This document shows positions 8,893 to 17,205 of a DNA stretch of 64,000 nucleotides, piece by piece (the stretch's first letter is position 1; each line of letters begins with the position of its first letter). A model generated the notes under the pieces. That model ran no database searches. It saw only the letters and a list, made by a program, of their open reading frames with translations, and was not told the origin of the DNA. The stretch covers positions 2,595,501 to 2,659,500 of the forward strand of contig NZ_CP157875.1 in the NCBI RefSeq assembly GCF_040215105.1, read 5' to 3'. A program made the translations under genes and the position numbers. Source of the stretch: Aeromonas veronii. Its GTDB lineage: Bacteria; Pseudomonadota; Gammaproteobacteria; Enterobacterales; Aeromonadaceae.

Positions 8893-9657
8893 ATGCTCGC
8901 TACCGCTATCCTGCTCGCCACCAGCACCTTCTTGACCCCGCCCCTCTCCCTCCAGAGCGAGGCGATTGGCGGCTACGCCGCCGGCTGTCTGAAGGGGTCG
9001 ATGGCCCTGCCTCTCGAGGGGCCAGGCTATCAGGTGATCCGCAGCAAGCGGCTGCGCTACTACGGCCACCCGGATCTCATCCATTACCTGCAGGGGCTGG
9101 CGAACCGGACCAAGATGGTCGGCATGCCGGATCTCTACATCGCCGATCTCGCCATGGCCAGGGGGGGCCCCTTCACTTCGGGCCATCGCAGCCACCAGAC
9201 CGGTCTGGATGCCGACATCTGGTTTCGGATGGCCGACAGGCCCATCGCCAAATGGGAGCTGGATGCTCCCAAGGAGTGGGCCCTTATCGATGAACCCAGC
9301 TACCGGGTGCTGCCCGGGCGTTTCGGGCCCCAGCAGCTCACCCTGCTGCGCCTCGCGGCCGACCGACCCGAGGTGACCCGCATCTTCATCAACCCCGCCC
9401 TCAAGGCCGAGGTGTGCAAGCGGGCGGGAGACGAGCCTTGGGTCTATAAGCTGCGCCCCTGGGTCGGTCACTTCAGCCACTTCCACGTCCGCTTGCGCTG
9501 CCCGGCTGGCAGCCCGGACTGCCAGCCTCAGGCCCCCATTCCCCCAGGCAATGGCTGCGGCGCCGAGCTGGCTTCCTGGCTCAAAGACAAGCCCCAGCTC
9601 CCCAAGGTATCGACAAGCTATCGCGCCCCTACCCTACCCAGTCGTTGTGAGGGCTGA
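8893..9657 (+). CDS. mepA: Penicillin-insensitive murein DD-endopeptidase MepA
   Basis: This 254-residue periplasmic zinc peptidase cleaves the D-Ala-meso-DAP cross-links of peptidoglycan. It has an N-terminal signal peptide (about residues 1-24). The zinc-binding region GHRSHQTGLDADIWF gives H101 and D108, and the C-terminal HxH is in FSHFHVRLRC. Cysteines at several positions (for example C32 and those in RCPAGSPDC) fit the disulfide-bonded MepA fold. It begins a plus-strand run with lemA and the two TPM genes, though the 56-bp gap means it may be transcribed on its own. Confidence 0.92.
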   Translation: MLATAILLATSTFLTPPLSLQSEAIGGYAAGCLKGSMALPLEGPGYQVIRSKRLRYYGHPDLIHYLQGLANRTKMVGMPDLYIADLAMARGGPFTSGHRSHQTGLDADIWFRMADRPIAKWELDAPKEWALIDEPSYRVLPGRFGPQQLTLLRLAADRPEVTRIFINPALKAEVCKRAGDEPWVYKLRPWVGHFSHFHVRLRCPAGSPDCQPQAPIPPGNGCGAELASWLKDKPQLPKVSTSYRAPTLPSRCEG

Positions 9658-9713
9658 CCACAAGCTGGTATGGTGTCAGCGCCGAATTAAATACATCCAA
9701 TGGAGACAACAAT

Positions 9714-10304
9714 ATGGCCACTTCTCTCTGGCGCAAGACCACCCAGAGCCTGTTGATGTTGACCCTGCTGCTGGGGTTGACCGGATGCGGCATGAACAAC
9801 ATTCCGACCCTGGATGAACAGGTCAAGGCAAGCTGGGGGCAGGTGGAGAACCAATACCAGCGCCGTGCCGATCTCATTCCCAACCTGGTGGCGACCGTCA
9901 AGGGCTATGCCAGCCACGAGCAGGAGACCCTCAAGGCGGTGACCGATGCCCGTGCCCGGGTCGGCAGCCTGCAGGTGAGTGACCCCTCCCAGCTGAAAAC
10001 CTTCGAAGCCGCCCAGGATCAACTCTCCAGCGCCCTCTCCCGGCTGATGGTGGTGGTGGAGCGCTACCCGGATCTCAAGGCGGATCAGCAGTTCCTCACC
10101 CTGCAAGCCCAGCTCGAAGGGACCGAGAATCGCATCGCCGTGGCCCGTCGCGACTACATAGAGGCGGTGCGCCAGTTCAATACCGAGATCCGCACCTTCC
10201 CCGGGGTCATCTGGTCGAAACTGCTCTACTCGGATCTCACCGCCAAGCCGAGCTTTAGCGCCAAGCCCGGTGCCGATGAGGCCCCCAAGGTCAGCTTCCA
10301 ATGA
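9714..10304 (+). CDS. lemA: LemA-family lipoprotein
   Basis: This 196-residue protein has a lipoprotein signal ending in LLGLTGC (C25), then the LemA helical domain with VENQYQRRADLIPNLVATVK, the family hallmark. LemA proteins are membrane-anchored helical bundles of uncertain function and often sit beside TPM-domain proteins, as here. The stop codon overlaps the next start by four bases (ATGA), indicating translational coupling to the TPM gene. Confidence 0.92.
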   Translation: MATSLWRKTTQSLLMLTLLLGLTGCGMNNIPTLDEQVKASWGQVENQYQRRADLIPNLVATVKGYASHEQETLKAVTDARARVGSLQVSDPSQLKTFEAAQDQLSSALSRLMVVVERYPDLKADQQFLTLQAQLEGTENRIAVARRDYIEAVRQFNTEIRTFPGVIWSKLLYSDLTAKPSFSAKPGADEAPKVSFQ

Positions 10305-11089
10305 GCCGAACACCCAGCGGGCCCCGGCCTGCGCCCCTTGCCTCTTTAGCACCTCGGATGCAACGACTCATGCAGGGAGTGCTGTGGGTCTTGCTGCTCT
10401 GGACGACGGCCCTGCACGCCGCCCCCGACTTCCCTCCCTTGACTGGCCGGGTGGTGGACGAGGCAAACCTGATGTCCCGCAAGCAGGCCCACCAGCTCAC
10501 CCAGCAGCTGGCGGCGTTCGAGCAGCGCAGCGGCGTCCAGCTGGTGGTGGTCTCCATCGACAGCCTGGGCGGCGACACCATCGAAGAGTACGGCTATCAA
10601 CTCGGGCGTCACTGGGGCATAGGTCAGAAGGGGCAGGACAACGGCGTCCTGCTGCTGATCGCCCAGGACGAGCGCAAGGTGCGCATCGAGGTCGGTTATG
10701 GCCTGGAAGGTGCCCTGCCCGATGCCATCGCCGCCAACATCATCCAGACCCGGATCCTGCCCGCCTTCAAGCGGGGTGACATGGTGGCCGGCATCGTCGC
10801 TGGCAGCCAGGGCATCATGCAGGCGCTGGCCGGGGAGTATCAGCCTCGCGACACCGCCAAGCAGGAGAAAGGCGGCGGCCCCTGGCTGTTCATCCTGGTG
10901 GTGATCGCCATGATCATCCTGCACAACCTGCGCGGCGGCGGGGGCGGAGGTTCAGGTGGTCGTCGCCGTGCCGCCTATCTGGCCGGTGGCTTCGGAGCCG
11001 GGCGTTCAGGTGGCGGGTTTGGCGGAGGCGGCGGATTTAGCGGTGGGGGTGGCAGTTTCGGTGGCGGCGGTGCTTCCGGTGGCTGGTAA
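10301..11089 (+). CDS. TPM-domain (YgcG-like) membrane protein
   Basis: This 262-residue protein has an N-terminal signal/anchor region (about residues 24-41), a TPM domain (about 45-165; GRVVDEANLMSRKQAHQLTQ, then RKVRIEVGYGLEGALPDA), a membrane helix near 195-210 and a low-complexity Gly/Ser tail ending in GGW. TPM domains occur in thylakoid and bacterial envelope proteins linked to membrane-protein repair or turnover; no enzyme activity is established here. An internal ATG at residue 20 is an alternative start. It is coupled to lemA by a 4-nt overlap. Confidence 0.88.
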   Translation: MSRTPSGPRPAPLASLAPRMQRLMQGVLWVLLLWTTALHAAPDFPPLTGRVVDEANLMSRKQAHQLTQQLAAFEQRSGVQLVVVSIDSLGGDTIEEYGYQLGRHWGIGQKGQDNGVLLLIAQDERKVRIEVGYGLEGALPDAIAANIIQTRILPAFKRGDMVAGIVAGSQGIMQALAGEYQPRDTAKQEKGGGPWLFILVVIAMIILHNLRGGGGGGSGGRRRAAYLAGGFGAGRSGGGFGGGGGFSGGGGSFGGGGASGGW

Positions 11090-11111
11090 TCGAGGAATAA
11101 GAGACAACACG

Positions 11112-11729
11112 ATGATTTCGAAACAGTTCTATCACACCCTGCAGGCCAAGGTGCGACAAGCCGAACAGGCAACGGATGCGGAGCTGGTGACCGTGCTGGC
11201 CCCGGCCAGCGATGGCTATCGCTACATTCCGACCCTCTGGGCCGCGTTGCTGGCCATGCTCACCCCACTGCTGGTATTCCAGCTCGGCTTCTGGCTCGGC
11301 TGGTACGAGATCCTGCTGGTGCAGTGGTCGGTCTGGCTCTTGCTGAGTCTGCTGTTCCACTGGACCCCCATCAAGATGCGGCTCATTCCCAAGAAGGTGC
11401 GCCAGCACAGAGCCTCTCTGATGGCACGCCTGCAATTTGTCGAGCAGGGTCTGCACCGCACCAGGGACCGGTTGGGTGTGCTGATTTTTGTCTCGGTGGC
11501 AGAACATTATGTGGAAATCCTGGTGGATGATGGCATCGCCCAGCACATTGACAACGCCCAGTGGCAGGAGATCATCGACGACTTCGTGGTGCGGGTGCGC
11601 AACAAGGAGGTCGAGCAGGGCTTCCTCGAATGTGTGGAACGCACCAGCGACATCCTGACCGACGCCTTCCCGGCCACCCGGGATCAGAACGAGCTGCCCG
11701 ACAGCCTGATCATCCTGGACAAGCCCTGA
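11112..11729 (+). CDS. Second TPM-domain membrane protein
   Basis: This 205-residue protein has two central membrane helices (about residues 38-60 and 63-80) followed by a TPM-like C-terminal half (RDRLGVLIFVSVAEHYVEIL, then DDGIAQHIDNAQWQEIIDDF). It lacks a signal peptide and the Gly-rich tail of its neighbour. The start at 11112 (MISKQFYHTLQAKV) avoids an earlier ORF start that overlaps the Gly-rich tail of the previous gene. Position 22 bp after the first TPM gene makes a lemA-TPM-TPM operon very likely. Confidence 0.85.
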   Translation: MISKQFYHTLQAKVRQAEQATDAELVTVLAPASDGYRYIPTLWAALLAMLTPLLVFQLGFWLGWYEILLVQWSVWLLLSLLFHWTPIKMRLIPKKVRQHRASLMARLQFVEQGLHRTRDRLGVLIFVSVAEHYVEILVDDGIAQHIDNAQWQEIIDDFVVRVRNKEVEQGFLECVERTSDILTDAFPATRDQNELPDSLIILDKP

Positions 11730-11805
11730 TCGGGCTTAAAAAAACGGCATTCTGCTCAAGGGATAGGCGTTCGATAAAGATCATGAAAAATAAGGGGAAA
11801 AGTGA

Positions 11806-11834
11806 TTGACCCAGCTCAGCCTTTCCCCTACATT
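11806..11834 (+). promoter_or_regulatory. Sigma-70 promoter for tRNA-Ser
   Basis: TTGACC (11806-11811) and TACATT (11829-11834) are separated by 17 bases and followed by a GC-rich discriminator (ACGCCCC), as is usual for growth-rate and stringently controlled stable-RNA promoters. Transcription would begin near 11841, giving a leader of about 160 nt before the tRNA. Confidence 0.65.
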
Positions 11835-11902
11835 ACGCCCCGTTCCAGCGCAACGGCGCAAAGAACGACGTGGTGATTGGACACGTTAAACCGCAGTCGA
11901 AA

Positions 11903-11927
11903 ATTTGGTGATGTGCCCAAGTGGCTG
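11903..11927 (+). repeat. Partial copy of the tRNA-Ser 5' end
   Basis: This 25-nt stretch matches 11997-12021 (four bases upstream of the tRNA plus its first 21) at 22 of 25 positions, 94 bases away. The match covers the 5' acceptor strand and the start of the D arm. No matching 3' half follows, so it is not a functional tRNA. Confidence 0.7.
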
Positions 11928-11978
11928 CCAGCCGATGAAATCGGCATGAAAGCACGCAACGCGTGCTTAGCAAGCCAC
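11921..11978 (+). ncRNA. Predicted three-way-junction RNA element in the tRNA-Ser leader
   Basis: Three perfect helices can form: GTGGCT (11921-11926) with AGCCAC (11973-11978); GCCGAT (11931-11936) with ATCGGC (11940-11945) around GAA; and AAGCACGC (11950-11957) with GCGTGCTT (11961-11968) around AAC. The outer helix uses the tail of the tRNA-like fragment. It could be a processing signal or a stand-alone small RNA; I recognise no known family. The structure is read by eye. Confidence 0.4.
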
Positions 11979-12000
11979 AAGCAGATGACTAAAACAATTT

Positions 12001-12088
12001 GGTGAGGTGTCCGAGTGGCTGAAGGAGCACGCCTGGAAAGTGTGTATACGGCAACGTATCGAGGGTTCGAATCCCTCCCTCACCGCCA
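12001..12088 (+). tRNA. tRNA-Ser (anticodon GGA)
   Basis: This is a complete 88-nt class II tRNA including an encoded CCA. The acceptor stem GGTGAGG pairs with CCTCACC, followed by discriminator G and CCA. The anticodon loop is CTGGAAA (anticodon GGA). A long variable arm (TATACGGCAACGTAT region) and a T loop GGTTCGAAT are present. It reads UCC and UCU serine codons and closely matches E. coli serW/serX. Confidence 0.97.
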
Positions 12089-12093
12089 AATTG

Positions 12094-12120
12094 AAAAGCC
12101 GACCTCAAGGTCGGCTTTTT
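12094..12120 (+). terminator. Rho-independent terminator of tRNA-Ser
   Basis: AAAAGCCGACC and GGTCGGCTTTTT form a stem around TCAA, starting six bases after the tRNA CCA. Confidence 0.92.
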
Positions 12121-12395
12121 GCTTTCCAGCGCCATTGATATCCAACCCCTGCTCTCGTGTGCCCAGGCTTTTGGCCTCCCCCATGCAGCACATCCCCCCT
12201 CCCCTTGCTTGGCATGAGACATCGCGCTCATTAGCCCTTCTTGTACCCTCATGATCCCGTCATCGCGGCCGAAAAAGGAGTCATGGCGCACACAGCTCGA
12301 CCTCTCGGATATTGCTCACCGATTGGATATCATTTTGAAAAACTGATACTTAAGTGGCTACACTAGCCACATTCAACGCATAGGGACATGGACAC
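12121..12395. other. Intergenic region before the stator genes
   Basis: No supported gene is seen between the tRNA terminator and motC. The 3' part holds a promoter candidate (12335-12364). I could not find a clear sigma-54 or sigma-28 flagellar promoter by eye. Confidence 0.5.
12335..12364 (+). promoter_or_regulatory. Candidate sigma-70 promoter for motC-motD
   Basis: TTGAAA (12335-12340) and TACACT (12359-12364) are spaced by 18 bases, 31 bases before the motC start. This suggests housekeeping rather than flagellar-sigma expression of the second stator. Confidence 0.45.
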
Positions 12396-13154
12396 ATGAG
12401 TCTGATCGGTTTGCTGTTAGCCTTGGCAGCCATTTTGGGTGGCAACCTGATCGAAGGGGGCCATCCCAGCGCCCTCCTCGATCTGCCCGCCTTCCTCATC
12501 GTGATCGGAGGAACCGTGGGCGCCGCCCTGACCCAGTTCCCCTTCTCCGTGGTCGGCAAGACATTCAAACGCTTCAAGTGGCTGATCACCCCGCTGCGTA
12601 TCGACATGCTGGAACAGGCCCAGCTGCTGGAGACCCTGGCGGGCAATGCGCGGCGCAGCGGCATGCTGGCGCTGGAAGGCATGATCGACGACATCAAGGA
12701 TCCCTTCCTGCAAAAAGGGGTGCAGATGATGGTCGATGGCTACGAGAAGACCAAGATCCACGAGGTGCTTGAGAACGAAATCGAGTTCGAGCAGGAAGAT
12801 CTCGAACAGACCGCCAAATTCTATGAGGCCATGGGGGGCTACTGCCCCACCATGGGTATCGTCGGTGCAGTGTTCGGCCTGATCCACGCCATGGGCCTGC
12901 TGGATCAGCCGGACAAGCTCGGGGGCGCCATCGCGGTGGCCTTCGTCGCCACCATCTACGGGGTGGGCGCCGCCAACCTCATCTTCCTGCCATTTGGCAA
13001 CCGCTACAAAGGGTTCGCCCACCAGATCCGCCACTACAAGGAGATGACCCTGACCGGCATTCTCTGCATCGTCGACGGTGAATCCCAGCAGCGGCTGCAA
13101 GTCACGCTTGAACCCTACCTCGGAGGTCACGGTGGCCAAAAAGAAAAAGGCTGA
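12396..13154 (+). CDS. motC: Flagellar motor stator protein, MotA family (MotC / PomA2-like)
   Basis: This 252-residue inner-membrane protein has the MotA/PomA fold: two N-terminal helices (about residues 1-18 and 29-48), a cytoplasmic loop with the conserved charged residues (R86/R87, E94) that contact the rotor, and two C-terminal helices with P151 and P199 near the ion channel. The sequence (ILGGNLIEGGHPSALLDLPA) resembles Pseudomonas MotC, the second stator set. In Aeromonas a second polar-flagellum stator pair, PomA2/PomB2, is known. It overlaps the next gene by 23 bases, as stator pairs commonly do. Confidence 0.88.
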   Translation: MSLIGLLLALAAILGGNLIEGGHPSALLDLPAFLIVIGGTVGAALTQFPFSVVGKTFKRFKWLITPLRIDMLEQAQLLETLAGNARRSGMLALEGMIDDIKDPFLQKGVQMMVDGYEKTKIHEVLENEIEFEQEDLEQTAKFYEAMGGYCPTMGIVGAVFGLIHAMGLLDQPDKLGGAIAVAFVATIYGVGAANLIFLPFGNRYKGFAHQIRHYKEMTLTGILCIVDGESQQRLQVTLEPYLGGHGGQKEKG

Positions 13155-14007
13155 GGCGCCGGAGAACCATGAACGCTGGCTGGTCTCCTATGCCGACTTC
13201 ATGACCCTGCTGTTCGCCCTGTTCGTGGTGCTCTACTCCTTCGCCATGGCCAAGCAGTCGGAGACCCGGGTGCTGATCCAGGGCTTTATCGAATCCCTTG
13301 GCAAGATTGGCCTCATCTCCATGCCTGCCGGCTCCCCTGTCATGCAGGGGGGTACTGGCATCCTCGAGCCCGAGTCCAAAACCACCCCCGGCACCTCCCA
13401 GAAGGAACAGGTGCTGGATACCCAGACCCCGGCCGCCGCCTCGGATCCCTTCAACGAGACCATCGGGGCCTCGGAGAAACCCAGCGCCACCGAAGCCTGG
13501 CCCCACAAGACCAAGGAGCAGGACTGGGCCGTCGTCACCAAGCAGAAGCTGGATCAGCAGCTCAAGAGCCAGATCGAATCAAAAGAGATCGAGGTGGAGC
13601 AGCTCGGCAGCCAGCTGGTGATCCGCATCGGTGAGCAGACCCTGTTCCCGGCGGATTCCGCCTTCCTGCAGCCCCAGTTCATTCCTTTGGTCAACAAGGT
13701 CTCGGACGTGCTGGCGGACATTCCCGGCAAAGTGGTCGTCACCGGTCATACCGACAACTCCCAGGCACCGGTGGAGCTCTATCGCAACAACTGGGAACTG
13801 TCGGTCTTGCGAGCGGCCACCATAGTGCACACCCTGCTCACCAACCCCAAGCTGGACTCCCGGCGGGTGATGGCGCAAGGGGCCGCCGACACGCAACCAC
13901 GCTACGCCAACGACACGCCCGCCCATCGCCAAGCGAACCGGCGTGTGGAGATAGTGCTCTCCCAGGGCAATGCGGCCGAGCAGTCCCTCCCCCTGCTCAA
14001 ACCCTGA
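13132..14007 (+). CDS. motD: Flagellar motor stator protein, MotB family (MotD / PomB2-like)
   Basis: This 291-residue protein starts at a GTG (13132) with GGAGG five bases upstream, inside the end of motC. A short basic N-terminus is followed by one membrane helix containing the ion-binding aspartate D22 (SYADFMTLLFALFVVLYSFA). A linker of roughly 110 residues rich in Pro/Thr follows, then an OmpA-like peptidoglycan-binding domain (GKVVVTGHTDNSQAPVELYR through NRRVEIVLSQ). It anchors the stator to the cell wall and conducts ions with the MotC partner. Whether it uses H+ or Na+ cannot be read reliably from the sequence. Confidence 0.87.
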   Translation: MAKKKKAEAPENHERWLVSYADFMTLLFALFVVLYSFAMAKQSETRVLIQGFIESLGKIGLISMPAGSPVMQGGTGILEPESKTTPGTSQKEQVLDTQTPAAASDPFNETIGASEKPSATEAWPHKTKEQDWAVVTKQKLDQQLKSQIESKEIEVEQLGSQLVIRIGEQTLFPADSAFLQPQFIPLVNKVSDVLADIPGKVVVTGHTDNSQAPVELYRNNWELSVLRAATIVHTLLTNPKLDSRRVMAQGAADTQPRYANDTPAHRQANRRVEIVLSQGNAAEQSLPLLKP

Positions 14008-14033
14008 TCACCTCCCCCTCTATCTGCTGATCA

Positions 14034-14058
14034 AAAGACCCCGCCAGGCGGGGTCTTT
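14034..14058 (+). terminator. Terminator of motC-motD
   Basis: AAAGACCCCGCC and GCGGGGTCTTT pair nearly perfectly around a two-base loop. A T-poor but pyrimidine-rich tail follows. Confidence 0.8.
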
Positions 14059-14288
14059 CACTTTTCCGATTAGTTTGTTTTTCGAGCACCGCTGCCACTT
14101 TTTTCGCCGCGCAAAAGCGATTGAAAATGATTCTCAAATGAGAAAATTGACCTCGCTAGCAAAACGTGATTTTCCCCCTGCTGATTAATAATTAATCCAC
14201 TGAAATGACATGTAAATCAGTATGAAAGTGGCATACTAGGTAACATCCTTGTTAAGTCACATGATTAATTCGGTTAGGGAAAACCTAT
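14059..14288 (+). promoter_or_regulatory. nuo operon upstream regulatory region
   Basis: This AT-rich region holds the nuo promoter(s), which I cannot place with certainty (TTGACC at 14147 has no convincing -10 at the right distance). It contains the Fur-like box at 14122-14136, the inverted repeat TTCTC-AAAT-GAGAA at 14131-14144 and the perfect 15-bp palindrome GATTAATAATTAATC at 14183-14197. The last is AT-rich in the style of global-regulator sites, but no specific factor can be named. Confidence 0.5.
14122..14136. promoter_or_regulatory. Fur-like box upstream of nuoA
   Basis: TGAAAATGATTCTCA keeps the palindromic core TGA-n-AAT-n-ATT-n-TCA of the Fur consensus (13 of 15 positions of TGATAATNATTATCA, counting the central N). 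An overlapping inverted repeat at 14131-14144 could hold a second dimer. Confidence 0.5.
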
Positions 14289-14693
14289 ATGTTTGCTGAT
14301 ATTGCTGTCCAGCATTGGGCCTTTGCTGTCTATGTCATTGGTGCCATCTGTATCTGCCTGACCATGATTGGTCTCGCAGCCCTGTTGGGAGGCCGAGCCT
14401 ACGGCCGCGCCAAAAACAAACCCTTCGAATCCGGTGTCGACTCCGTCGGCAATGCCCGTCTGCGCTTCTCCGCCAAGTTCTATCTGGTCGCCATGTTCTT
14501 CGTCATCTTCGACGTGGAAGCTCTCTATCTGTTCGCCTGGTCCGTCTCCGTGCGGGAGACCGGCTGGGTCGGTTTCATCGAAGCCACCATCTTTATCACC
14601 CTGCTGCTGGTCGGTCTCATCTACCTGTGGCGTATCGGGGCCCTCGACTGGGCGCCGAAAAAACCGGTCATGACTGACAAGAAGCCAGACTGA
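14289..14693 (+). CDS. nuoA: NADH:quinone oxidoreductase subunit A
   Basis: This 134-residue membrane-arm subunit of complex I has three predicted helices (about residues 9-30, 63-85 and 95-117). The family loop [20 protein letters not shown] lies between helices 1 and 2. It sits at the junction of the membrane and peripheral arms next to the quinone channel. It is the first gene of the nuo operon; start ATATG with AGGG about 10 bases upstream. Confidence 0.96.
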   Translation: MFADIAVQHWAFAVYVIGAICICLTMIGLAALLGGRAYGRAKNKPFESGVDSVGNARLRFSAKFYLVAMFFVIFDVEALYLFAWSVSVRETGWVGFIEATIFITLLLVGLIYLWRIGALDWAPKKPVMTDKKPD

Positions 14694-14722
14694 ATTACCG
14701 ATTACTCCTTTGAGGTTGCACC

Positions 14723-15397
14723 ATGAAGTACACCCTGACCCGGATTGACCCGGATGCGCCCGTTGAGCGCTACCCCCAGGAACAGCGCCAGACCGTCGAG
14801 GATCCCCTGGCCCAGGAGGCCTCTCGCGGCATCATGATCGGGCGCCTCGAAGAGGTGCTGCAAGACACCGTCAACTGGGGTCGCAAGAACTCCCTCTGGC
14901 CCTACAACTTCGGCATCTCCTGCTGTTACGTGGAGATGTGTACCGCCTTCACCTCCCCCCACGACGTGGCCCGATTCGGCGCCGAGGTCATCCGCGCCTC
15001 CCCTCGTCAGGCGGACTTCATGGTGATCGCCGGCACCCCCTTCATCAAGATGGCGCCGGTCATCCAGCGTCTGTATGAGCAGCTGCTCGAACCCAAGTGG
15101 GTCATCTCCATGGGAGCCTGCGCCAACTCGGGCGGCATGTACGACATCTACTCAGTGGTACAGGGCGTGGACAAGTTTCTGCCGGTTGACGTCTATATTC
15201 CAGGATGTCCGCCCCGTCCAGAGGCATTTTTGCAGGCATTGATGCTGCTGCAGGACTCCATCGGCAAAGAACGTCGCCCCCTCTCCTGGGTGGTGGGCGA
15301 TCAGGGGATCTACCGTCCCCAGATGCAGGCCGAGAAGGAGCGCAAGCGCGGCGAACGGATCAACGTCACCAACCTGCGCACGCCGGATGAGATCTGA
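14723..15397 (+). CDS. nuoB: NADH:quinone oxidoreductase subunit B (cluster N2)
   Basis: This 224-residue peripheral-arm subunit carries the last Fe-S cluster (N2) before quinone. The ligands C67, C68 ([10 protein letters not shown]), C133 (GACANSGG) and C162 (PGCPPRPEA) are all present. Length and sequence are normal for the gammaproteobacterial protein. The ATG at 14723 has TGAGG eight bases upstream, and nuoCD begins two bases after its stop codon. Confidence 0.97.
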   Translation: MKYTLTRIDPDAPVERYPQEQRQTVEDPLAQEASRGIMIGRLEEVLQDTVNWGRKNSLWPYNFGISCCYVEMCTAFTSPHDVARFGAEVIRASPRQADFMVIAGTPFIKMAPVIQRLYEQLLEPKWVISMGACANSGGMYDIYSVVQGVDKFLPVDVYIPGCPPRPEAFLQALMLLQDSIGKERRPLSWVVGDQGIYRPQMQAEKERKRGERINVTNLRTPDEI

Positions 15398-15399
15398 TC

Positions 15400-17205
15400 A
15401 TGAAACTGACTCGCGAATTCCCCAATAACTACACCATGGCCCAGTGGCAGCCTTCCGATCACGCCGATGCCCAGGTGGTCGGCGAGCTGTTCGCCCACTT
15501 CGGTGCCGAGCGTTTCACCGTCCAGTCTACCCGCACCGGCGTGCCGGTAATCTGGCTCTCTCGGGAGCTGCTGCTGGATGTGATGGGTTTCCTGCGCGCA
15601 CTCCCCTCTCCCTTCGTGATGCTGTTTGACTTGAGCGCCACCGACGAGCGGATGCGCAGCCAGCGCCACGGTTTGCCGGAGAGTGACTTCACCGTCTTCT
15701 ATCACCTCATCTCCATCGATCGCAATGCCGACGTGATGCTGAAGGTGCCGCTCAAAGAGAGCGATCTGAACCTGCCGACCATCAGCCGCCACTTCCCGAA
15801 TGCCAACTGGTATGAGCGGGAAGTCTGGGATCTGATGGGGATCACCTTCGATGGTCACCCCCACCTCACCCGCATCATGATGCCCAAGAGCTGGCAGGGT
15901 CACCCCTTGCGCAAGGACTACCCGGCCCGGGCCACCGAGTTCGATCCCTTCATGCTCGATGCCGCCAAGCAGGACATGGAGCAGGACAACCTGCTGTTCA
16001 AACCCGAAGAGTGGGGCATGGCCCGGGGCAACGAGAACGAAGATTACATGTTCTTGAACCTGGGACCGAACCACCCCTCCGCCCACGGCGCCTTCCGCCT
16101 GGTGCTGCAGCTCGACGGGGAAGAGATCCGCGACTGCGTGCCCGACATCGGCTACCACCACCGCGGTGCCGAGAAGATGGGGGAGCGACAGTCCTGGCAC
16201 AGCTACATTCCCTACACCGACCGGGTCGAGTACCTGGGCGGCGTGATGAACAACCTGCCCTATGTGCTGGCGGTCGAGAAGCTGGCCGGCATCAAGGTGC
16301 CCCAGCGGGTAGACATGATCCGGGTGATGATGGCGGAGCTGTTCCGCATCCAGAGCCACCTCTTGTTCATCGGCACCTACATTCAGGACGTGGGGGCCAT
16401 GACCCCGGTCTTCTTCACCTTCACCGACCGCCAGCGGATCTACACCATCATCGAGGCCATCACGGGGGCGCGCATGCACCCGGCATGGTTCCGCATCGGC
16501 GGCGTGGCGCACGATCTGCCCCAGGGCTGGGCTCGCCTCATCCAGGACAACCTGCTGAGCTGGCTGCCCAAGCGGCTGATGGAGTATGAGAAGGCCGCCA
16601 TGCGCAACAGCATCTTGCGCGGTCGCACCATCGGCGTCGCCGCCTACAACACGGCACAGGCACTGGCCTGGGGCACCACGGGGGGCGGTCTTCGCGCCAC
16701 CGGCCTCAACTTTGACGTGCGCAAGTGGCGCCCCTATTCGGGCTACGATCAGTTCGAGTTCGAGGTGCCGGTGGGTGCCAACGGGGATGCCTATGACAGA
16801 GCCCTGGTGCGCATCGAGGAGATGCGCCAGAGCATGCGCATCATAGAGCAGTGCATGAAGAACATGCCGGAAGGACCGTTCAAGGCGGATCATCCCCTCA
16901 CCACGCCGCCCCCCAAAGAGCGCACCCTGCAGGACATCGAGACCCTGATCACCCACTTCCTGCAAGTCTCTTGGGGCCCGGTGATGCCGGCCGCCGAGTC
17001 CTTCCAGATGATAGAGGCGACCAAGGGGATCAACAGTTATTACCTGACCAGCGACGGCTCCACCATGAGCTACCGGACCCGGATCCGCACCCCGAGCTTC
17101 GCCCACCTGCAGCAAATCCCCTCGGTGATCCGCGGCCAGATGGTGTCGGATCTCATCGTCTACCTGGGCAGCATCGATTTCGTTATGTCGGATGTAGATC
17201 GTTAA
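15400..17205 (+). CDS. nuoCD: NADH:quinone oxidoreductase fused subunits C and D
   Basis: This 601-residue protein joins the NuoC (30-kDa) domain (about residues 1-180; [20 protein letters not shown]) and the NuoD (49-kDa) domain (about 210-601; [20 protein letters not shown], with the hydrogenase-derived fold). The two form much of the quinone-reduction site with NuoB. The C-D fusion is typical of Enterobacterales and relatives and helps place the organism among gammaproteobacteria. A 63-bp gap to nuoE follows. Confidence 0.97.
   Translation: MKLTREFPNNYTMAQWQPSDHADAQVVGELFAHFGAERFTVQSTRTGVPVIWLSRELLLDVMGFLRALPSPFVMLFDLSATDERMRSQRHGLPESDFTVFYHLISIDRNADVMLKVPLKESDLNLPTISRHFPNANWYEREVWDLMGITFDGHPHLTRIMMPKSWQGHPLRKDYPARATEFDPFMLDAAKQDMEQDNLLFKPEEWGMARGNENEDYMFLNLGPNHPSAHGAFRLVLQLDGEEIRDCVPDIGYHHRGAEKMGERQSWHSYIPYTDRVEYLGGVMNNLPYVLAVEKLAGIKVPQRVDMIRVMMAELFRIQSHLLFIGTYIQDVGAMTPVFFTFTDRQRIYTIIEAITGARMHPAWFRIGGVAHDLPQGWARLIQDNLLSWLPKRLMEYEKAAMRNSILRGRTIGVAAYNTAQALAWGTTGGGLRATGLNFDVRKWRPYSGYDQFEFEVPVGANGDAYDRALVRIEEMRQSMRIIEQCMKNMPEGPFKADHPLTTPPPKERTLQDIETLITHFLQVSWGPVMPAAESFQMIEATKGINSYYLTSDGSTMSYRTRIRTPSFAHLQQIPSVIRGQMVSDLIVYLGSIDFVMSDVDR

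Larger units (their letters stand above)
11730..12000 (+). other. tRNA-Ser leader region without protein genes
   Basis: This gap holds a stable-RNA type promoter (11806-11834), a tRNA-Ser-like 5' fragment (11903-11927) and a predicted branched RNA structure (11921-11978), all upstream of the tRNA. A small inverted repeat AAGCCC/GGGCTT at 11721-11737 flanks the stop of the TPM gene but is followed by A residues, so it is not a plus-strand terminator. Confidence 0.6.

Noticed and set aside
11721..11737. AAGCCC/GGGCTT hairpin followed by seven A as a terminator after the second TPM gene
   Set aside because: The homopolymer is A rather than T on the plus strand, and on the minus strand the T-tract precedes the hairpin, so polarity is wrong in both directions.
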